DNA of 64,000 nucleotides, from contig NZ_JARKIN010000001.1 in the NCBI RefSeq assembly GCF_029351045.1, forward strand, positions 5,921,001 to 5,985,000, written 5' to 3'. Shown piece after piece: positions 59,453 to 64,000 of this stretch. The position numbers and the translations under genes were made by a program. This stretch comes from Streptomyces sp. WMMB303 (GTDB lineage Bacteria > Actinomycetota > Actinomycetes > Streptomycetales > Streptomycetaceae). Numbering within the stretch: position 1 is the first letter of the stretch; each line of letters begins with the position of its first letter. Under the pieces are notes generated by a model. That model searched no databases, had not been told where the DNA came from, and saw only the letters and a list, made by a program, of their open reading frames with translations.

Positions 59453-59482
59453 CTACGCGCGTAGGCGATAACGGGCTACCCT
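59453..59482 (+). promoter_or_regulatory. Purine nucleoside phosphorylase promoter with palindrome and leaderless -10
   Basis: TACCCT (59477-59482) lies six bases before the GTG start. At the -35 position is CTACGCGCGTAG (59453-59464), a perfect 12-base palindrome, a possible operator. Confidence 0.55.
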
Positions 59483-59488
59483 CGTCGC

Positions 59489-60310
59489 GTGAACGCATCT
59501 GCCACTACTCACGCTGCCGACGACCCCTACCGCTCCGCCGAGGAGGCCGCCGCCCGGCTGCGCGCCCTGACCGGCGAGGACAGCCACGACGTGGCGCTCG
59601 TCATGGGCTCGGGCTGGGTTCCCGCCGCCGACACGCTCGGCGCGGCCGACCACGAGCTCACGATCACCGAGCTGCCGGGGTTCCCGCCGCCCACCGCCGC
59701 GGGCCACGCCGGCCAGATCCGCTCGCACCGGGTGGGCGACAAGCGCGCGCTCGTCTTCCTCGGCCGTACGCACGCGTACGAGGGCCGCGGTGTCGCGGCC
59801 GTCGCGCACGGGGTGCGCACGGCCGTGGCGGCGGGCTGCAAGACCATCGTCCTGACCAACGGCTGCGGGGGGCTGCGACCGGGCATGCGGCCGGGCCAGC
59901 CGGTCCTCATCAGCGACCACATCAACCTCACCGCCACCTCGCCGATCGTCGGCGCCAATTTCGTCGACCTGACCGACCTGTACTCGCCGCGGCTGCGCGC
60001 GCTCTGCCAGGAGATCGACCCGACGCTGGAAGAGGGCGTCTACGTCCAGTTCCCCGGCCCGCACTACGAGACCCCCGCGGAGATCAACTACGTCCGCACC
60101 ATCGGCGGCGACCTGGTGGGCATGTCCACCGTCCTGGAGGCCATCGCCGCACGCGAGGCGGGTGCCGAGGTACTCGGCGTCTCCCTGGTCACCAACCTCG
60201 CCGCCGGGATGACCGGCGAGCCCCTCAACCACGAGGAGGTCCTGCAGGCCGGCCGCGACTCCGCGGTGCGCATGGGCACCCTGCTCGGCGAGGTACTCAA
60301 GCGGCTCTGA
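59489..60310 (+). CDS. Purine nucleoside phosphorylase (trimeric type)
   Basis: Protein of 273 residues; phosphorolysis of guanosine/inosine to base and ribose-1-phosphate. Family motifs: VMGSGWVPA for phosphate, GRTHAYEG, LTNGCGGLRPGM, FPGPHYETPAEI and the SLVTNLAAGM block with the purine-binding Asn. This is the low-molecular-mass trimeric class (PunA-like), although it is often named deoD in Streptomyces. A phosphohexomutase gene follows after about 110 bases, which can interconvert the pentose or hexose phosphates produced. Confidence 0.93.
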   Translation: MNASATTHAADDPYRSAEEAAARLRALTGEDSHDVALVMGSGWVPAADTLGAADHELTITELPGFPPPTAAGHAGQIRSHRVGDKRALVFLGRTHAYEGRGVAAVAHGVRTAVAAGCKTIVLTNGCGGLRPGMRPGQPVLISDHINLTATSPIVGANFVDLTDLYSPRLRALCQEIDPTLEEGVYVQFPGPHYETPAEINYVRTIGGDLVGMSTVLEAIAAREAGAEVLGVSLVTNLAAGMTGEPLNHEEVLQAGRDSAVRMGTLLGEVLKRL

Positions 60311-60419
60311 CCGGCCGGGGCCGCCCCGGAGCATCCCGGAGGCGGCTCTTTCCGGGCCCCACGGGCCCCTCAGCCCCACCGGGCTCCCCAGCCCCACCGT
60401 GAAAGGCAGGACCACCAAG

Positions 60420-62195
60420 ATGACCGACAGCCTGCGGGAGGACGCGACAGCCGCACCGGACGCGCCCGCGCCCGGATCGGACGACGCGCTGCTCGCCCGT
60501 GCCCGCGACTGGCTGGCCGAGGACCCGGACCCGGAGACCCGCGAGGAACTCGCCGCGCTGCTCGAGGCCGGCGACCTGGCCGAGCTGCGGAACCGGTTCA
60601 CCGGCACCCTCCAGTTCGGCACCGCCGGACTCCGCGGCGAGCTGGGCGCGGGGCCGATGCGGATGAACCGCGCCGTCGTCATCCGCGCCGCGGCCGGCAT
60701 CGCCGCGTATCTGCGCGCCCGCCTCCCCCACCCGGCGGAGGGCGACGCGCCGCTGGTCGTGATCGGCTACGACGCACGCCACCGGAGCGCCGACTTCGCC
60801 CGGGACACCGCGGCGGTCATGACCGGCGCCGGACTGCGCGCGGCGACGCTGCCCGAGCCGCTGCCCACCCCGGTGCTGGCGTTCGCCGTACGGCAGCTCG
60901 GCGCGGCGGCCGGGATCATGGTCACCGCCAGCCACAACCCTCCGCGCGACAACGGCTACAAGGTCTATCTGGACGACGGCCTGCAGATCGTGCCGCCCGT
61001 CGACGGCGAGATCGCGGACGCCATCGCGGCCGTCGGCCCGCTCGCGGGCGTGCCGCGCCCCGAGTCGGGGTGGCAGGTGCTCGGCGACGAGGTACAGGAC
61101 GCCTACCTGGCCCGCACCCGGGCCGTGCTCACCGAGGGCTCGGCCCGCGAGGTGCGGGTCGTACACACCGCCCTGCACGGCGTCGGCCACCGCACGGCGC
61201 AGCTCGCCTTCGAGCGGGCGGGCTTCCCCCGCCCGGTCCCGGTGCCCGAGCAGGCCGAGCCGGACCCGGACTTCTCCACCGTCGCGTTCCCCAACCCGGA
61301 GGAACCGGGCGCGATGGACCGCGCGTACGCGACCGCCCGCGCCTGGGAGACCGAACACGGCGAACGCCCCGACGTGATCATCGCCAACGACCCGGACGCG
61401 GACCGCTGCGGCGTGGCCGTACCGGACGCGGCGGCCGGAAGCGGCTGGCGGATGCTGCGCGGCGACCAGGTGGGCGCGCTGCTGGCCGCCCATCTGATCC
61501 GCAAGGGCGCCGCCGGGACCCTCGCGACGACCATCGTCTCCTCCTCGCTGCTCTCCCGGATCGCCGAGTCCGCCGGGCTGCCGTACACCGAGACGCTGAC
61601 CGGCTTCAAATGGCTGGCCCGCGTGGAGGGGCTGCGCTACGGCTACGAGGAGGCGCTGGGGTACTGCGTCGACCCGCAGGGCGTCCGGGACAAGGACGGC
61701 ATCACCGCTGCGCTGCTCGTCGCCGAGCTGGCCGCCGAGCTCAGGCAGGCCGGGCGCACGCTGTCCGACCTGCTGGACGAACTCGACGTCGAACACGGCG
61801 TGCACGCCACCGACCAGCTGTCGGTGCGGGTGGCGGACCTGTCGCTGATCGCCTCCGCCATGGAGCGGCTGCGCGCCCAGCCGCCGGCCTCGCTCGGCGG
61901 GCTGGCCGTCGCGCGGGCCGAGGACCTGAACCGGGGCAGCGCGGCCCTCCCGCCCACGGACGGACTGCGCTACCTGCTCGGCGGCGCGGACGGCGACGCG
62001 GCCGACGGCACGGCGGGGCGGATCGCCGGGGGCCGGGTCGTGGTGCGGCCCAGCGGTACCGAGCCGAAGCTCAAGTGCTACCTGGAGGTCGTCGTCCCGG
62101 TCGGAGAGGCGGCCGGCCTCCCGGCCGCGCGGGAGCGCGCGGCCGGGGTGCTGGAGCGGATCAAGGACGACCTCAAGCGGGCCACGGGGTTCTGA
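60420..62195 (+). CDS. Phosphohexomutase (phosphomannomutase/phosphoglucomutase family)
   Basis: Protein of 591 residues of the alpha-D-phosphohexomutase superfamily. Catalytic phosphoserine loop TASHNP (Ser171), metal loop DPDADR (about 325-330), sugar-specificity loop near GYCVDPQG, and phosphate-binding VVVRPSGTEPKLKCYLE at the C-terminus. Length fits the longer phosphopentomutase/phosphoglucomutase-2-like subgroup, so it may act on ribose-1-phosphate from the preceding phosphorylase as well as hexose phosphates. ATG 60420 is chosen; AGGA lies 12 bases upstream. Confidence 0.92.
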   Translation: MTDSLREDATAAPDAPAPGSDDALLARARDWLAEDPDPETREELAALLEAGDLAELRNRFTGTLQFGTAGLRGELGAGPMRMNRAVVIRAAAGIAAYLRARLPHPAEGDAPLVVIGYDARHRSADFARDTAAVMTGAGLRAATLPEPLPTPVLAFAVRQLGAAAGIMVTASHNPPRDNGYKVYLDDGLQIVPPVDGEIADAIAAVGPLAGVPRPESGWQVLGDEVQDAYLARTRAVLTEGSAREVRVVHTALHGVGHRTAQLAFERAGFPRPVPVPEQAEPDPDFSTVAFPNPEEPGAMDRAYATARAWETEHGERPDVIIANDPDADRCGVAVPDAAAGSGWRMLRGDQVGALLAAHLIRKGAAGTLATTIVSSSLLSRIAESAGLPYTETLTGFKWLARVEGLRYGYEEALGYCVDPQGVRDKDGITAALLVAELAAELRQAGRTLSDLLDELDVEHGVHATDQLSVRVADLSLIASAMERLRAQPPASLGGLAVARAEDLNRGSAALPPTDGLRYLLGGADGDAADGTAGRIAGGRVVVRPSGTEPKLKCYLEVVVPVGEAAGLPAARERAAGVLERIKDDLKRATGF

Positions 62196-62261
62196 ACCGT
62201 CCGGCGGGCCGGCGGGACTGTGCGGACCGGACTGCCCGGCTCTCCCGTGCCCGCGGTCGGG

Positions 62262-63053
62262 TCAGCCCGTCGCCAGCAGCACGGCCAGCAGCACGGCACC
62301 CGCCAGCGCCGGGGCGATGACCTCGAAGGACCACCGGACGGCGACCTCTCCCTGGGCCGCCTCCTTCCGGCCGTGGGTCTCGGCCAGCTCGCGGAGCTCG
62401 TCGACGGACTGGTCGGAGGCGGCCCGCTTCTCCCGCAGCTCCGAGGTGTCCGGACCCACGTTCGGCATCCCGCGGCCGCCGAACAGCCCGCCCGGCCCGG
62501 TGGCGGGCGGCCGACCCGAACCGATCCGCTCGTTGTGCCGGGTCGCCTTCTTGCGGGCCCGCAGGGAGACGGGGATGGACCACAGCTGGTACTTCGCGCC
62601 TCCGGCCAGCACCTCGCTGGAGTACCCGGCCCGCAGCGACTCCACGGCTCCCCACGGCACCTCGATGGTGCGGAACGGGTTGCGCACCCGCATCCGCCGC
62701 TCCCCCGCGAACACGGCGGGACGCAGCGTGAAGGCGACGACGAGCGGCACGACGCACAGCATCGCGGCGAGCGTCAGCCACGGCGTCCTGCCCTCGCCCC
62801 CGAGGACCGCGTCCGTCGCGAGCCACAGCCCGATGGCGAGCAGGACGATGCCGCCCGCCATCCCACCGGCCGAGCGGTACACCCGGTCGGGGAACTCCTG
62901 TCCGCCGGTCCCGCTCCCGGAGCCGCTGTCGCTTCCGGAACCGGTCTCCCCGCCGGAGCCGGGAGCGCTTCCGCGTTCCCTTCCGGCCGCGCGGTCGCCG
63001 TCCGTCGCGCCGCCGCGGTCCTCGCCCGTGCCCTCGCTGTCCTCGCTCGTCAT
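62262..63053 (-). CDS. Bacterial PH domain membrane protein
   Basis: Protein of 263 residues. A Gly/Ser/Asp-rich disordered N-terminus of about 60 residues, two transmembrane helices (about 65-82 and 90-108), then a bacterial pleckstrin-homology-type domain: VFAGERRMRVRNPFRTIEVPWGAVESLRAGYSSEVLAGGAKYQLWSIPVSLR. The C-terminal third is charged and ends in another hydrophobic helix. Conserved in Streptomyces; role unknown, possibly in cell envelope or protein-protein contacts. Convergent with the mutase gene. Confidence 0.85.
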   Translation of the reverse strand: MTSEDSEGTGEDRGGATDGDRAAGRERGSAPGSGGETGSGSDSGSGSGTGGQEFPDRVYRSAGGMAGGIVLLAIGLWLATDAVLGGEGRTPWLTLAAMLCVVPLVVAFTLRPAVFAGERRMRVRNPFRTIEVPWGAVESLRAGYSSEVLAGGAKYQLWSIPVSLRARKKATRHNERIGSGRPPATGPGGLFGGRGMPNVGPDTSELREKRAASDQSVDELRELAETHGRKEAAQGEVAVRWSFEVIAPALAGAVLLAVLLATG

Positions 63054-63197
63054 GCGAACGATTGTGCCGGACCGTCCGCATGACGGACATTGCGGTACGG
63101 CATCGAAGGGACAGCCGGTGGGCCGGTGCCCCCCAGCGCCCGGACCGGACTCACCGCAGGGCCACCCCGGCCCCGGCCCCGGCGTGGCCCTGCGGGC

Positions 63198-64000
63198 TCA
63201 GCCGCCGACCGTCCTCCCGTGCGGGGCCGGGGTGTTCCGTGCCGTCGGCTCCGGCAGCAGATCGGGGCCGGCCGGCTCGCGCAGCCGCCGCAGGAAGGCC
63301 AGGATGCCCGCGTAGCCCTGCGCCCACGAGTAGGGGGCGTCCCTGGTGTGGGTGTTGGCCACGAGGGCGGGCGCGTCGTCCGGGCCGTGGCTGCGCCGCA
63401 TCAGATGGCGTGCCGCCTCGTGGGCGGCGTCGAGGTAGCGGTCCTCCCCGGTGTCCACGGCCAGGTCCAGCAGGACCGCGCCGAGCCCGGCGGTGCCGCA
63501 GCACTGGCCGAGCGTGCTGAGCCTGGTCAGCCAGGGCAGGCAGCCCCTGGTGGCGGTCTCGGCGGCCCGGCGCAGCTCCGGTTCGTCGAGGACGAGCCAG
63601 GCGTGGCGCAGGACACGGGCCAGGCCGCCGAGCCCCCGGCACCAGGAGACCGCCATCTGCGAGGCGGTGGGCGCGGCTGCGGCGGCGACCACGTCCGGGA
63701 CGAGAGCGGCCAGCCGGTGGGCCCGCAGCCGGCCGGTCTCCAGCAACCCTCGGTCGCCGTTGCGGGCGGCGAGCAGCAGCAGGAAGTCGGTGACGCCGAG
63801 ATATCCGTGCGCGTACCCGAAGGTGGTCTCGCGGCCCAGTTCAGCGGCCAGGTGTGCGGATGGGACGGCAGGGTCCTCGCGCCGCAGCAGCGGCTCGGCG
63901 AGGGCCGCGGCCGCCGCCGGCGCGCCCGGGTCGCCGAGGTCGGCCAGCAGGAGCCTGCCGAGTCCGACGCCCGCGTGCCCGGAGACGACGTCGATGTCGA
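63198..64000 (-). CDS. LanC-like lanthionine cyclase domain (partial, 5' end outside window)
   Basis: The C-terminal 267 codons are visible; the start lies beyond the right edge. The LanC double barrel shows SGHAGVGLGRLLLADLG, YAHGYLGVTDFLLLL, MAVSWCRGLGGLARVL and GQCCGTAGLGAVLLDL, then YSWAQGYAGILAFLRRL. Zinc ligands are Cys in WCRG (63639-63641) and the CC pair (63498-63503); most cyclases have Cys-His (CHG) in the second motif, here it is CCG. This could be a stand-alone LanC or the cyclase part of a LanM/LanKC/LanL synthetase. No precursor peptide gene is visible in the window. Confidence 0.8.
   Translation of the reverse strand, partial: DIDVVSGHAGVGLGRLLLADLGDPGAPAAAAALAEPLLRREDPAVPSAHLAAELGRETTFGYAHGYLGVTDFLLLLAARNGDRGLLETGRLRAHRLAALVPDVVAAAAAPTASQMAVSWCRGLGGLARVLRHAWLVLDEPELRRAAETATRGCLPWLTRLSTLGQCCGTAGLGAVLLDLAVDTGEDRYLDAAHEAARHLMRRSHGPDDAPALVANTHTRDAPYSWAQGYAGILAFLRRLREPAGPDLLPEPTARNTPAPHGRTVGG

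Overview
The window is a stretch of Streptomyces (high-GC actinobacterial) chromosome. Base composition is around 70% GC with a strong G/C bias at third codon positions, GTG starts are common, and several genes are actinobacterial markers: mycothiol conjugate amidase, a GAF-GGDEF protein, and an acyl-CoA carboxylase with an epsilon subunit. The order pckA, alanine aminotransferase, metB, ilvA, greA, mca, msrA, L,D-transpeptidase, hutH, adenylate cyclase, birA, pccB, pccE, maf, accA2, DeoR, flavoprotein reductase, purine nucleoside phosphorylase and phosphomutase agrees with what I know of the conserved Streptomyces core. No tRNA, rRNA, insertion sequence or CRISPR array was seen. Both ends cut genes.

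Region 1 (1-13056), nutrient scavenging. It holds a zinc-ribbon protein (partial), an atypical Nramp-like transporter, a secreted GH18 chitinase with a DasR-type (dre) operator in its promoter, and two tandem paralogous secreted serine proteases. A divergent catabolic locus follows. On the minus strand PfkB kinase, IclR regulator and RidA are coupled by ATGA overlaps and lead to a GntP permease. On the plus strand are a fold-type-III PLP ammonia-lyase and a D-aminoacylase-type deacylase. Together they read as a route for an N-acylated D-amino acid or amino sugar acid; N-acyl-D-glucosaminate to KDPG is the best-fitting hypothesis.

Region 2 (13060-33947), mostly core metabolism and stress. It contains two Uma2-family proteins, a hemolysin III-type membrane protein, PEP carboxykinase, alanine aminotransferase, a TetR regulator with a clear operator, a DUF255 thioredoxin-fold protein, two MarR regulators, cystathionine gamma-synthase, a sigma-like protein with a small membrane partner, threonine dehydratase, a DrrAB-like ABC exporter behind tandem operators, GreA, a DUF4307 protein, mycothiol amidase and MsrA.

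Region 3 (33948-40450), an accessory patch. It has a frameshifted cutA, a small membrane/PH-like gene preceded by an 11-bp inverted repeat, duplicated remnants, an orphan SagB-type nitroreductase, a pore-loop ion channel overlapping convergently with a membrane glycosyltransferase, and a probable type IV restriction enzyme (sulfur-binding-domain-like N-terminus plus HNH).

Region 4 (40609-62195), core. It runs through a lipoprotein L,D-transpeptidase, hutH with a divergent TetR/hydrolase pair, a diguanylate cyclase, enoyl-CoA hydratase, adenylate cyclase, the biotin/acyl-CoA carboxylase group (birA, pccB, pccE, accA2), Maf, a DeoR regulator, flavoprotein reductase, a GGCT-like protein, purine nucleoside phosphorylase and a phosphohexomutase. 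A bacterial PH protein follows, and the right edge holds part of a LanC-like cyclase with a CCG zinc motif.

Regulation visible in sequence: seven strong hairpin terminators or terminator-like stems, several operator palindromes, and a recurrent leaderless-promoter arrangement (TANNNT-like box 6-8 nt before the start codon, no ribosome binding site) at about ten genes.
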